A stretch of DNA of 56,501 nucleotides, taken from assembly GCA_016744925.1 (NCBI GenBank), contig JADGDJ010000004.1, forward strand, positions 1 to 56,501. The letters run 5' to 3'. This DNA is from Spirochaetaceae bacterium. GTDB lineage: Bacteria > Spirochaetota > Spirochaetia > DSM-2461. How positions within the stretch are numbered: the stretch's first letter is position 1; each line of letters starts with the position of its first letter. The notes beneath the pieces are model-generated. The model saw only the letters and a list, made by a program, of their open reading frames with translations, did not search any database and was not told the DNA's origin. The position numbers and the translations under genes are program-made. Positions 8,491 to 17,486 of this stretch are shown here, in pieces.

Positions 8491-9327
8491 ATGAAATTGG
8501 ATGTGAGATATGCAAATCATCCGGATGATGCAAAAAAATACACTACAGAAGATATAAGAGGTCACTATCTGATAGAGGATCTCTTTCATGTCGACTCGGT
8601 CAATCTGACCTATTCACATGTTGATCGGATCATCGCCGGTGGAATTATGCCTGTGAAAAGCATTGTTAAACTCGAAGCGGGTAAAGAGATGGGTGTCGAC
8701 TTTTTTCTCGAGAGAAGAGAAATGGGAGTCATCAATATCGGTGGGAAAGGAGTATTAACTCTCGACGGTACTGAATATGAACTGGAAAGCCGGGAAGGAG
8801 CCTATGTCGGTATGGGAGTGGAAAATGTCCTTTTCTCCAGTGCCGATCCCAAAAATCCGGCAAAATTTTATGTCAACAGCTGTCCTGCTCATCACACTTA
8901 TCCCACAGTAATGATCGACCTGGACAAAGCTGGTCAGGTACACCTGGGAACTGATGAAAATCTCAATAAAAGAACCATTTATCAATTTGTGCACCCGGCG
9001 GTATGTGAAAGCTGCCAGCTCGTTATGGGAATGACACTGCTCGCATCAGGAAGTGTCTGGAATACCATGCCCTGTCACACCCACGAGAGACGAATGGAGG
9101 TTTACTTCTATTTCGATATGAAAGAAGACACCAGAGTATTCCACCTAATGGGACAGCCCGATGAAACACGACACATTGTTATGGCCAATGAACAAGCTGT
9201 CATATCTCCCAGCTGGTCCATCCATTCCGGAGTGGGAACCAGTAACTACACCTTTATCTGGGGAATGTGTGGAGAAAACAAAACATTTGACGACATGGAT
9301 TTCGTCGATATGAAGGATTTAAAATAA
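8491..9327 (+). CDS. kduI: 4-deoxy-L-threo-5-hexosulose-uronate ketol-isomerase
   Basis: The 278-residue length equals that of known KduI proteins. The zinc-binding set His196, His198, Glu203 (in [14 protein letters not shown]) and His245 (in [10 protein letters not shown]) falls at the same positions as in the E. coli enzyme. KduI isomerises 5-keto-4-deoxyuronate (DKI) to 3-deoxy-D-glycero-2,5-hexodiulosonate in the cytoplasm. A strong AAAGGAG site precedes the ATG. The stop overlaps the kduD ATG by one base (TAATG). Confidence 0.97.
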   Translation: MKLDVRYANHPDDAKKYTTEDIRGHYLIEDLFHVDSVNLTYSHVDRIIAGGIMPVKSIVKLEAGKEMGVDFFLERREMGVINIGGKGVLTLDGTEYELESREGAYVGMGVENVLFSSADPKNPAKFYVNSCPAHHTYPTVMIDLDKAGQVHLGTDENLNKRTIYQFVHPAVCESCQLVMGMTLLASGSVWNTMPCHTHERRMEVYFYFDMKEDTRVFHLMGQPDETRHIVMANEQAVISPSWSIHSGVGTSNYTFIWGMCGENKTFDDMDFVDMKDLK

Positions 9328-10088
9328 TGATATTGGACAAATTTAACCTGGAAGGTAAAACTGCTATCGTTACCGGTGCCTCAAGAGGATTGGGGCAGGG
9401 GATCGCTTTATCTCTGGCTGAAGCCGGATGTGATATCGTCGGTGTGAGTACGAAAAACTCTGCGGAAACAGAAAAAAGGGTTCTTGCCATGGGGAGAAGA
9501 TACCTTGATATCGCCTGCGACCTCACTTCTCAGGATCATCTGGATGAAATCGTCGAAGAATCTGTAAAGACTTTTGGAGAGATCCATATACTTGTCAACA
9601 ACTCGGGAATTATCCGGAGAAACGATGCCATAGATTTTGAAGTAAAAGACTGGGATGATGTTATGAATGTGAACCTGAAAAGTGCCTTTTTTCTCTCACA
9701 GAAAGTTGCCAGACAGTATATCAGTCAGGGCCGGGGAGGCAAGATTATCAATGTGGCATCTCTTCTCTCTTTCCAGGGGGGAATCCGTGTCCCTTCTTAT
9801 ACATCGAGTAAATCGGGGATGAAAGGACTCACAATGGCTCTGGCTAATGAATGGGCTAAACACGATATAAATGTCAATGGCATTGCTCCGGGATATATGG
9901 CTACTGATAATACGGAAGCCCTTAGAAATGATCCCGATAGGACGAAAGAGCTGATGGCCCGAATTCCAGCCGGCCGATGGGGTGACCCGGAAGACATGGG
10001 AGGAGCGGCTGTTTTTCTTGCTTCCGATGCATCATCATATATCAATGGATTTACTCTGGCTGTCGACGGCGGTTGGCTGGCCAGATAG
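9327..10088 (+). CDS. kduD: 2-dehydro-3-deoxy-D-gluconate 5-dehydrogenase (SDR family)
   Basis: The 253-residue short-chain dehydrogenase has the cofactor motif TGASRGLGQGIA (about 17-28), NNSGI at about 92-96 and the catalytic Ser and YTSSK segment (about 155-159), followed by the SDR tail SYINGFTLAVDGGW. KduD reduces the KduI product to 2-keto-3-deoxygluconate (KDG), which feeds the KdgK and Eda encoded at 23.4-25.1 kb. It is the last intact gene of the iclR-kduI-kduD operon. A kdgF-like fragment begins at its very end. Confidence 0.95.
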   Translation: MILDKFNLEGKTAIVTGASRGLGQGIALSLAEAGCDIVGVSTKNSAETEKRVLAMGRRYLDIACDLTSQDHLDEIVEESVKTFGEIHILVNNSGIIRRNDAIDFEVKDWDDVMNVNLKSAFFLSQKVARQYISQGRGGKIINVASLLSFQGGIRVPSYTSSKSGMKGLTMALANEWAKHDINVNGIAPGYMATDNTEALRNDPDRTKELMARIPAGRWGDPEDMGGAAVFLASDASSYINGFTLAVDGGWLAR

Positions 10089-10281
10089 TCATGACATACA
10101 TGAACAGATGGGCTATCTTGTTAAAGGGAAAATGAGTTTTAACATTAATGATGTTGAGAGAATTTTACTTTCGGGAGATTATTTCCATGTAAAGTAAGGT
10201 GTTGAGCATACTGCCCGGACTTTTGAAGAATCTTCAGATTTGAGACAGCTCTTTTCTTTTTTTCAAAAAACGCACCTGTAA
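10087..10281 (+). pseudogene. Decayed partial copy of kdgF
   Basis: The frame that runs through the end of kduD reads DSHDIHEQMGYLVKGKMSF, then GDYFHVK, a TAA stop at 10195-10197, and on as GVEHTARTFEESS. This lines up without gaps with residues about 50-105 of the intact KdgF-like cupin (DSHEQMGYLVSGKMGF, GDWYHAPIGAVHNAWTFDEPS). The first third of the gene, including the first two metal-binding histidines, is gone; it begins exactly at the kduD end. Truncation plus an in-frame stop mark it as a pseudogene, probably left by a duplication or deletion. Confidence 0.85.
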
Positions 10282-10405
10282 AAGAGGCGCATTCACTCTG
10301 GGAACCATTTTGGAACAGTGATGACTTTACAATCAATTTCCTCTTTCCCCGGATGCTATAAGTTGTAAGAAAATCATCGATACTTTTTAAATCGGGAAGT
10401 GGACT

Positions 10406-11404
10406 TTATATCTCTCCCGTACTCTCTCTTTCAATAAACTCAGTGTTGATAGTATTCAATTTGGGAACATTTCTCTTAGCCAGTATATCTAGAGTCAAAC
10501 GGGCCGCGGCCAGCCCCATGGCACTGCTCTGGCTGTCAATGGTTGTCAGAGGGGGAGTGGAGCATTCCGAATATATGGAATTATTAAAACCGGTAATTGA
10601 GAAATCTCCCGGTATGGAATATCCCAGTTTTGTCATTTCCTGAATAATGCCCAACGCGGTCAGATCTTCTCCGCAGATTACAGCAGTGGGCCGTGGTTTC
10701 ATAGACAATATACCACCGGCAATTTTACGGGCGCTATGTAAGTCTGTACCGATATGCAGGATCTTTCCGTCAGTTTTCAGTTCTCTGATCTCTTCCGCCG
10801 CGTCGATAAAGCCTTTCACTTTTCTTTTTGAACTGTATGTTTCGCCGGCCTGAATATACACAAAGTCTCTATGGCCTTTTTTATGAAGTGTTAAAACGGC
10901 ATCCTTTATCCCTTTTCCCTCATCGCAGATGAGGGAATAGATATTGTTCCCCTCCACCTTTTCATTCGCGATTATCAGAGGTATTTGCTCTGCCACCTGA
11001 CTTATAACTCCTTTCAACTGAGGATTTTTGAAAACGGATCCTACGAGAATCAGAGCTTCAACTTTTTTCTGTAGAAGAAGCTCAATATAGTTTCTCTGAT
11101 CGTCGTACTCGCCGCCTGTATTGCAGAGAACCACATTGTACTGGAAAAGGCTCAACTCCTGCTCCAGAGAATGAATGACAGAAGCAAAATACTGATCCCG
11201 GATATCAATAGTGAGAATACCTATGGTTTTAGCCGGAGTCCCCGATAAACCTCTGGCATAAGCACTGGGGAGATAATTTTCCTCTTTCATCAGTTTATGG
11301 ATCTTCTCTCTGGTTTTCTCACTGACTTTGGGGCTGTTATTGAGGACTCTTGAAACTGTTGCTGTAGAAACTCCTGCCTTTTCGGCTATTTCATAGATAT
11401 TCAA
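10406..11404 (-). CDS. LacI-family repressor of the uronate regulon
   Basis: The 332-residue protein has a classic LacI head (IYEIAEKAGVSTATVSRVLN, with hinge-region helix PSAYARGL) and a periplasmic-binding-like effector core (about 60-330, TIGILTIDIRDQYFASVIHS, then GFNNSIYSECSTPPLTTI). The gene starts 4 bp after uxaC and is cotranscribed with it. Its recognition helix belongs to the subgroup that binds palindromes with a central CG, and the window has four such sites (TGTAACCGCTTACA and one variant), all next to uronate genes. It is therefore the probable repressor of kdgF, uxaC, uxaE and uxaBA, with a uronate intermediate as inducer (inferred). Confidence 0.92.
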   Translation of the reverse strand: MNIYEIAEKAGVSTATVSRVLNNSPKVSEKTREKIHKLMKEENYLPSAYARGLSGTPAKTIGILTIDIRDQYFASVIHSLEQELSLFQYNVVLCNTGGEYDDQRNYIELLLQKKVEALILVGSVFKNPQLKGVISQVAEQIPLIIANEKVEGNNIYSLICDEGKGIKDAVLTLHKKGHRDFVYIQAGETYSSKRKVKGFIDAAEEIRELKTDGKILHIGTDLHSARKIAGGILSMKPRPTAVICGEDLTALGIIQEMTKLGYSIPGDFSITGFNNSIYSECSTPPLTTIDSQSSAMGLAAARLTLDILAKRNVPKLNTINTEFIERESTGEI

Positions 11405-11408
11405 ATAC

Positions 11409-12821
11409 TTATCCTGGAAAATTAAAATAGTTCAGACCGTTATTGTAACTTATATTCTGAACCATTTCACCCAGTAAATCGTAATCCTCAGGTGCTTCAC
11501 CATTGCTTACCCATGTTCCTATTGTATTGCACAGTATTCTTCTGAAATACTCGTGTCTCGTATATGATAGAAAACTTCTCGAATCGGTGAGCATTCCGAC
11601 AAATAATGAGAGTATCCCCATATTGGCAAGTGATTCGATCTGTTTTTCCATACCGGTTTTCTGATCGTTAAACCACCATCCCGAACCGAACTGAATTTTT
11701 CCCGGTAGGGAACCATCCTGAAAGTTCCCGATCATTGTCGCTATGGTATCATTATCCGATGGATTCAGAACATATATGATTGTCTTCGGCAATTCACCTG
11801 TCCTATCCAGAGAATCGAGTAATCTGGATAGAGGATAAGCGACAGGACCATCTCCTATGGAATCAAATCCCGTATCGGGGCCTAGTTTCTTGAACATTCT
11901 GCTGCTGTTATTTCTTATAGCACCGATGTGGATCTGCATAGTCCATCCCTTAGCGTAATTCAATCTTCCGAAGAATTGAAATAGAGCGGTTTTGTATTTC
12001 GATGTTTCAAGAGCTGTCACTTCCTGATCAGCCAGGATCCGGTCAAATATAATTCTGATTTCACTCTCTGTGAATTCGGCATACTCGGGAAGAGTTAGAG
12101 CATGATCAGAAAGCCGGCAACCTACAGAATGGAAATAGTCGTGTCTCTGTTCCAGGGCTTTGAGTAAATCGTTATAAGAAGAAATACTGATACCGGATGA
12201 TTCTTCCAGACTTTTCAGGTATTTTTTATAGGTTCCAGGATTTTCTACAGCCGATGCTTTGTCCGGACGGAATGTGGGGAACATTTGAAATGACAGATCA
12301 CCTTCTGATTGAATCTGTTTATGAGACGCCAGATCGTCAACAGGATCATCAGTAGTACAAATCACCTTAACATTCATCTGGTTGATAATTCCCCTGGCAG
12401 AAAAATCAGAAATCTGGAGTTTCGAATTGGCTTCTTCCCAGATCCCCTGAGCTGTCTTTTCATTTAAAACTCGATCGGATATTCCGAATGGTCTGTTTAG
12501 TTCAAGATGAGTCCAGTGGTACAGAGGATTCCCAATTGTCTGCGGGACGCATTTAGCCCAGGCCATAAATTTTTCATGATCAGTGGCATCTCCCGTAATA
12601 AACCTTTCATTTACACCGAGGGTTCTCATCGCTCGCCATTTGTAGTGATCGCCTTTCAGCCAGATCTCAGTGAGATTTTCAAATTTTTTGTCACCGCTTA
12701 CATCAGTAGGTGGTAAATGACAGTGATAATCAATAATAGGCATTTTTTCGGCATAGCTATGATATAGCCTTTCAGCTGCTTGATTTTGTAATAAAAAGTT
12801 CTCTGTTAAAAAGGTGGACAT
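11409..12821 (-). CDS. uxaC: Uronate isomerase
   Basis: The 470-residue protein is a full-length member of the UxaC amidohydrolase-like family. The N-terminal metal motif IDYHCHL (about 30-36) and the later HIGAIRNNSSRMFKKLGPDT and GMLTDSRSFLSYTRHEYFRR segments are characteristic. It interconverts D-galacturonate with D-tagaturonate and D-glucuronate with D-fructuronate. GAGGAG lies just before the ATG. The promoter (TTGACA and TACATT, 18-bp spacing) overlaps operator site 2 and faces away from uxaE. The LacI gene follows at 4 bp. Confidence 0.97.
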   Translation of the reverse strand: MSTFLTENFLLQNQAAERLYHSYAEKMPIIDYHCHLPPTDVSGDKKFENLTEIWLKGDHYKWRAMRTLGVNERFITGDATDHEKFMAWAKCVPQTIGNPLYHWTHLELNRPFGISDRVLNEKTAQGIWEEANSKLQISDFSARGIINQMNVKVICTTDDPVDDLASHKQIQSEGDLSFQMFPTFRPDKASAVENPGTYKKYLKSLEESSGISISSYNDLLKALEQRHDYFHSVGCRLSDHALTLPEYAEFTESEIRIIFDRILADQEVTALETSKYKTALFQFFGRLNYAKGWTMQIHIGAIRNNSSRMFKKLGPDTGFDSIGDGPVAYPLSRLLDSLDRTGELPKTIIYVLNPSDNDTIATMIGNFQDGSLPGKIQFGSGWWFNDQKTGMEKQIESLANMGILSLFVGMLTDSRSFLSYTRHEYFRRILCNTIGTWVSNGEAPEDYDLLGEMVQNISYNNGLNYFNFPG

Positions 12822-12850
12822 AGACTCTCCTCTGATTTTTCATATTTTCC

Positions 12851-12891
12851 TTGCCATAATAAATGTAACCGCTTACACTGGAAATTGTCAA
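12851..12891. promoter_or_regulatory. Divergent uxaC/uxaE promoters sharing a LacI-family operator (site 2)
   Basis: The palindrome TGTAACCGCTTACA lies at 12864-12877. For uxaE (plus), TTGCCA at 12851-12856 and TACACT at 12874-12879 are spaced by 17 bp. For uxaC (minus), TTGACA (12891-12886) and TACATT (12867-12862) are spaced by 18 bp. One bound repressor would cover the -10 of both. The uxaC geometry is repeated exactly at uxaB and the uxaE geometry at kdgF. Confidence 0.8.
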
Positions 12892-12922
12892 TGATAACCA
12901 GTAAAAACGAAGGAGCTATAGT

Positions 12923-14170
12923 ATGAAACTGGAAAAATATTCAATGGGAACGGGAGACCGGTTCGGAAGAGAGGCCAGTGCGCAGCTTGCTGCAGTAATG
13001 AACGCATCTGAAAAGGGACGGGATATTGCAATTGTCTGGAATAAATCCTACCGAGAACATGCCATTATTCATACAGATCCGAAATCGGTAAGATCATATG
13101 CTGACAAAGCCATTGGAGAAGCCAATTGGAAAGGCCCGTATTTTGTCGATGCTGATCATATAAATTTGAAGACTGTTGATCTCTTTGTTGAGTCCTCTGA
13201 TTTTTTTACACTCGATGTAGCTGATTATATTGGTAAAAAGCCCCAAGATAATGACATAGAAACTTTTATCAAAGCTAATAAAAAATATATAGGAAGACTG
13301 GTTATTCCCGGTGTGGAAGACCCTGTGGACATAACAGAAAAAAGTCTTCGTGATATTGCATCGAGGTATCTCTTTGCTGTAAAAGAAGCCCGAAAAATAT
13401 ATGAGCATGTTCGCGACATCAAAGGAGCTGAGAACTTTATTACCGAAGTCTCTATGGATGAAACAGAGCTTCCTCAGACACCTGAAGAACTCCTTTTTAT
13501 TCTTGCGGCAATTGCTTCAGAGGGAATCCCGGCTCAAACCATTGCTCCTAAATTTACAGGGCGATTTAATAAAGGTGTTGATTATGTGGGCGATGTCAGC
13601 GCCTTCAACAAAGAATTCAACGATGATATTTGCGTGATCAAATGGGCTGTTCAGGAATTTAATCTTCCTCCCAATCTGAAGCTGAGTATTCATTCGGGAA
13701 GTGATAAATTCTCAATTTTCCCTTCCATAAAAGAAAATATGAGAAAACATAATGCGGGGGTGCATATAAAAACTGCCGGAACGACCTGGCTTGAGGAGAT
13801 AATCGGACTGGCTGAAAGCGGTGGCGAAGGCCTGCTAATCGCCAAAGAGGTTTACACTTCTTCTCTCGATCGATATGAAGAACTGGCCGCTCCCTATGCC
13901 ACTGTAATAGATATTGATAGAGATAAGCTCCCTCCGGCAGAAGAGGTTAGCCTATGGTCCAGTGAAGAGTTTACCTCTGCCTTGCGACACGATCTGGCGA
14001 ATGGCGATTACAATAGACATATAAGGCAGTTGCTTCATGTGGGGTATAAGGTCGCCTCAGAAATGGGCGAGCGATATTTACAGGCGCTGGATGCTAATTC
14101 AGTAATCGTAGGTCGCAATGTCACAGAAAATCTTTTTGAAAGACATATACGATCTTTGTTTTTAGACTGA
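12923..14170 (+). CDS. uxaE: Tagaturonate epimerase (UxaE family)
   Basis: The 415-residue protein matches the UxaE family, first described in Thermotoga, which epimerises D-tagaturonate and D-fructuronate. Recognisable segments are IAPKFTGRFNKGVDYVGDV (about 206-224), LSIHSGSDKFSIFPSI (about 252-267) and HIKTAGTTWLEEIIGLAE; the His, Asp and Lys residues there are probable metal or active-site residues. A strong AAGGAG precedes the ATG. It is divergent from uxaC over a shared operator. Together with UxaC, UxaB and UxaA it lets glucuronate enter the altronate branch. Confidence 0.9.
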   Translation: MKLEKYSMGTGDRFGREASAQLAAVMNASEKGRDIAIVWNKSYREHAIIHTDPKSVRSYADKAIGEANWKGPYFVDADHINLKTVDLFVESSDFFTLDVADYIGKKPQDNDIETFIKANKKYIGRLVIPGVEDPVDITEKSLRDIASRYLFAVKEARKIYEHVRDIKGAENFITEVSMDETELPQTPEELLFILAAIASEGIPAQTIAPKFTGRFNKGVDYVGDVSAFNKEFNDDICVIKWAVQEFNLPPNLKLSIHSGSDKFSIFPSIKENMRKHNAGVHIKTAGTTWLEEIIGLAESGGEGLLIAKEVYTSSLDRYEELAAPYATVIDIDRDKLPPAEEVSLWSSEEFTSALRHDLANGDYNRHIRQLLHVGYKVASEMGERYLQALDANSVIVGRNVTENLFERHIRSLFLD

Positions 14171-14176
14171 TTTCAG

Positions 14177-14205
14177 AAAGGAGGGGGAAATGAATCTCCT
14201 CCTTT
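14177..14205. terminator. Stem-loop between convergent uxaE and uxaA
   Basis: AAAGGAGG at 14177-14184 pairs with CCTCCTTT at 14198-14205 around a 13-nt loop, located just after the uxaE stop and just after the uxaA stop on the other strand. T-runs on either side are short, so bidirectional termination is only plausible. Confidence 0.4.
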
Positions 14206-14210
14206 AGAAA

Positions 14211-15695
14211 TTATAAAGTCACGCCGTCTTTGAAGATGGCGATTTCCCGATAGTCATTTTGCTCGTTAAGCGTCTTTTCACCCGAGGCTATACTCATTAT
14301 GCAGTCCATGAAAGATTCACTTAAATCACTCATGTCTGTACCTTCTGTTAAACCACCGGCATTAAAATCAATCCAGTTCTTTTTCGTATGTGCCAACGCA
14401 CTATTGGAAGATATTTTTACTGTGGGAACAGGACCTCCCAGCGGTGTTCCCCGTCCTGTAGTGAACAGGATAATCTGAGCCCCGGCTGCTGCGAGATTGG
14501 TAACAGCGACAATATCATTTCCCGGGCCGTTTAGAAGATTTAAACCATGAGTTTTCACCTTATCCCCATAATCGAGAACAGCTACAACGTCCCTGTCACC
14601 GCCTTTTTGTGTACAGCCGAGAGATTTATCTTCCAGTGTTGTTATTCCACCGTCTTTGTTTCCCGGAGAGGGATTTTCGTATACAACCTGATTGTATTTT
14701 TTAAAGTACTTTTTGAAATTGTTGATAAGATCGACAATTTTTTCAAACACTCTCTCGTCTCTGGCTCTGTTCATCAGCACTGTTTCGGCTCCGAACATTT
14801 CCGGTACTTCCGAAAGGATCGATGATCCTCCGCCATCGATAATTTTATTGGATATGGTGCCGAGAAGGGGATTGGCTGTAATGCCTGAAAGACCGTCGGA
14901 TCCGCCGCATTTCAGCCCGATGGTCAGATCTTTAAGGCTGCATTTTTCTCTGGAGTCTGTTTCTGTAATATCAGAGAGTTCCCTCAGTAAAACCAGGGCT
15001 TCTTCAATTTCATCCTCAACAGATTGGGATTCCAGAAAGCGGACTCTCTTGTTTTCTTTTGTTCCGAGAACTTTTTTGAACTCTTTTATATTATTGTTTT
15101 CACAACCTAGACCCAGAACCAGTACGGCTCCGGCATTGGGATGTTGAACAAGATTTCTCAATATCTTTTGAGTGTACCGGTGGTCCTCACCCAGTTGGCT
15201 GCATCCGTAAGGATGGGAAAAAGTAATTATTCCGTCACATTTATTTTCGAACAGAGCATTGGCTTTTGCCGCAACTTTTTCTGCGATTTTATTCACACAA
15301 CCAACGGTGTTAATGATCCATATCTCATTTCTTATACCCACTTTACCATCAGCTCTCTTATATCCATTGAAAGTGCGCTCTGAATATGAACTGAAAACAG
15401 ATGATTCCTGTTTATTGTATGAATATTCCAGAATTCCATCGAGATTGGTTTTCAGATTGTGACTGTGAACTAATTCACCTCTCTGAATCTCCTGAATAGA
15501 GTGACCGATAGGAGATCCATATTTTAGAACCTGATCACCTTTTTCAATATTCTGAAGAGCCAATTTATGTCCCTGACCTATATCTTCAATCAGAGTAATT
15601 TTCATGTCTGATATTTTCAGAACAGTCCCGGATAGTAGAGGTTTGAGTGCGATGGCTACATTATCTTTTTTATCAATTTGAATTATCTGATTCAT
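14211..15695 (-). CDS. uxaA: Altronate dehydratase
   Basis: The 494-residue protein has an N-terminal SAF domain (about 1-95, with YGSPIGHSIQEIQRGELVHSHN) and a large UxaA dehydratase domain (about 105-490) with TVGCVNKIAEKVA, SHPYGCSQLGEDH and GLKCGGSDGLSGITANP. It dehydrates D-altronate to 2-keto-3-deoxygluconate; family members need iron, and the Cys residues in these motifs fit that. It overlaps uxaB by 4 bases (ATGA) and is translated after it. It converges with uxaE. Confidence 0.96.
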   Translation of the reverse strand: MNQIIQIDKKDNVAIALKPLLSGTVLKISDMKITLIEDIGQGHKLALQNIEKGDQVLKYGSPIGHSIQEIQRGELVHSHNLKTNLDGILEYSYNKQESSVFSSYSERTFNGYKRADGKVGIRNEIWIINTVGCVNKIAEKVAAKANALFENKCDGIITFSHPYGCSQLGEDHRYTQKILRNLVQHPNAGAVLVLGLGCENNNIKEFKKVLGTKENKRVRFLESQSVEDEIEEALVLLRELSDITETDSREKCSLKDLTIGLKCGGSDGLSGITANPLLGTISNKIIDGGGSSILSEVPEMFGAETVLMNRARDERVFEKIVDLINNFKKYFKKYNQVVYENPSPGNKDGGITTLEDKSLGCTQKGGDRDVVAVLDYGDKVKTHGLNLLNGPGNDIVAVTNLAAAGAQIILFTTGRGTPLGGPVPTVKISSNSALAHTKKNWIDFNAGGLTEGTDMSDLSESFMDCIMSIASGEKTLNEQNDYREIAIFKDGVTL

Positions 15696-17161
15696 AGAAT
15701 CCTACCTAAAGCCTTTCTGATTCCCTGTTTCTTTATGCTGGTAAAAAACGTGAGCACACTCTCTTGTAAAACAGATATGGAATTCAAATCCTGTCCCCAG
15801 AACGTTGTATCAGTTAACACTGACTCTACAAGATCCTTATCACTGATTTTTGAACTGTTGTGATCTGCCCATAAAGAGGTGAATTTTTCAAGTATATCAC
15901 TATCATCTGAAACTTTGTGAATATCACCTTTATCATTTTTTCCACTATAGAAATGGATTAGAGATGCGAGTGAAAATGATAATACTTCCGGTGCATTATT
16001 GGTTTTTTCAATATAATCGAGAATTGTCGGTAGAACTCTGGATTTGAATTTTGAGACAGAATTGAGGCTGATACTGATCAATTGATGTTTAATATAGGGA
16101 TTGGCAAACCTCTCCATAACATTTTCAGCAAAAGTAACCAGTTCCTGTTTATCAAAATCTACAGAGGGAATGATCTCTTCATAAATCCCCTTAGAAATAA
16201 ATCCGGATATTACTTCATCCTGTAAACATTCGCCTACAGTTTCTATTCCATATAAGTATGCCGGAAGGCAGGTCATTGTATGTATACCATTCAGGATTCG
16301 GACTTTTCTTGTCCTGTAGGGGGTCATATCATCAGTCCAGATGACATTGCATCCCGCTTCCTCTAAAGGAAACTCATTTGCATATTTTTTATCGGCTTCG
16401 ATGACCCAGAGATTAAAGACTTCAGCCGTATTGATAAGATTGTCTCTGTAGTTTAATTCTTTGCTGAGAGTTTCTATTTCCACTCGGGGATATCCTGTTA
16501 CGATTCTGTCTACGAGGGTGTTGAAAAAGGAGTTGTGATTTTCAAGCCATTTTTTAAATGAATCTCCGAGATTCCATTCATCGGCAAGACGGAAGACTAT
16601 TTCTTTTAATTTATCGCCATTTCTGTCAATTAACTCACAGGGCACAACAAGAAGACCTTTATCGGGTGCTCCGGAATATGTCTGGAATCTTCGGTAGAGG
16701 AGTGCTGTCAGTTTACCGGGATAAGAAATTTGAGGAGCATCAGTTAGAGATTCGCCCTCTCTGTAGGAGATACCGGCTTCGGTTGTGTTGGAAATAATGA
16801 ATCTGAGATCCGGAAGGTCGGCGGATTCTAAAAAATCAGAAAAATCTGTATAGGGATTAACACCTTTTTCAATTGAAGTTATGACTTCGTTGTGGCTGAC
16901 AATTTCACCCTTATCTATACCTCTGCTAATGAGCGTATACTGTCCATTCTGTTGATTTAGAATATCAACCATTCCATTTTTAATAGGCTGAATAACTCTC
17001 ACTTTTCCATGGAATAATCCTGATTCATTTGTTCTGTGAATCATCCAGTCTACAAAACCTCTTAAGAAGTTTCCCTCTCCGAACTGAAGAACTTTAACCG
17101 GATAGTCCGTATTCTTTATTTTTATTTCGTTAATTGTCTTAAGATCTTCTAATTCTGCCAA
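15692..17161 (-). CDS. uxaB: Tagaturonate reductase (altronate oxidoreductase)
   Basis: The 489-residue protein belongs to the mannitol/uronate dehydrogenase family. The N-terminal KVLQFGEGNFLRGFVDWMI (about 23-41) is the UxaB cofactor-binding region, and the family Lys motif is seen in RKVRILNGIHTMTCLPAYL (about 287-305). It reduces D-tagaturonate to D-altronate with NADH. The start is a TTG at 17161 (reads MAELEDLK), with only a weak GGGAAG upstream; no ATG occurs before the cofactor motif. The promoter carries operator site 3, with a second site about 75 bp further upstream. Confidence 0.95.
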   Translation of the reverse strand: MAELEDLKTINEIKIKNTDYPVKVLQFGEGNFLRGFVDWMIHRTNESGLFHGKVRVIQPIKNGMVDILNQQNGQYTLISRGIDKGEIVSHNEVITSIEKGVNPYTDFSDFLESADLPDLRFIISNTTEAGISYREGESLTDAPQISYPGKLTALLYRRFQTYSGAPDKGLLVVPCELIDRNGDKLKEIVFRLADEWNLGDSFKKWLENHNSFFNTLVDRIVTGYPRVEIETLSKELNYRDNLINTAEVFNLWVIEADKKYANEFPLEEAGCNVIWTDDMTPYRTRKVRILNGIHTMTCLPAYLYGIETVGECLQDEVISGFISKGIYEEIIPSVDFDKQELVTFAENVMERFANPYIKHQLISISLNSVSKFKSRVLPTILDYIEKTNNAPEVLSFSLASLIHFYSGKNDKGDIHKVSDDSDILEKFTSLWADHNSSKISDKDLVESVLTDTTFWGQDLNSISVLQESVLTFFTSIKKQGIRKALGRIL

Positions 17162-17189
17162 TTGTCTTCCCGTGGATATTTTTTTTGAT

Positions 17190-17219
17190 AATGTAACCGC
17201 TTACACTTTATGATGTCAA
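17190..17219 (-). promoter_or_regulatory. uxaBA promoter with LacI-family operator (site 3)
   Basis: On the minus strand TTGACA (17219-17214) and TACATT (17195-17190) have 18-bp spacing, the same as at uxaC. The exact palindrome TGTAACCGCTTACA at 17192-17205 overlaps the spacer and -10. The expected leader to the TTG start is about 20 nt. Confidence 0.8.
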
Positions 17220-17266
17220 TGAATAATAGTTAAAATCGAGTATAATTTAGGTATCTGTAAATAATA

Positions 17267-17280
17267 TGTATACGGTTACA
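17267..17280. promoter_or_regulatory. Auxiliary LacI-family operator (site 4, imperfect)
   Basis: TGTATACGGTTACA matches the reverse complement of the other operators at 12 of 14 positions and keeps the outer TGTA/TACA arms. Its centre is 75 bp from that of site 3, about seven helical turns, so a tetrameric repressor could loop the DNA between the two. No convincing gene starts beside it on the plus strand. Confidence 0.55.
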
Positions 17281-17486
17281 ATATGAATTACTCTCTGAGA
17301 GTTGATAAAAAAGAACGCAGTTACAAATTACTATTCAAAGTCAATTTTATCAGATTGACTATTTAGACCGTCTGTTTTAGTTTTTCATGTCAATGAAAAA
17401 GGTATTTTTCCGACACAAGAATATGGCTATTTTACTAATCCACCTCATTCCATTAACGTCATGTATTCAATATCAGGAGTAGTTAG

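Noticed and set aside
14692-15147. 151-residue plus-strand ORF opposite uxaA
   Set aside because: A shadow of the uxaA coding frame, rich in Ser/Arg/Pro with no ribosome binding site or family match.
17283-17366. A 27-codon plus-strand ORF (MNYSLRVDKKERSYKLLFKV...) right after operator site 4
   Set aside because: No Shine-Dalgarno, no recognisable domain and ordinary AT-rich composition; it may be chance or a decayed gene start.
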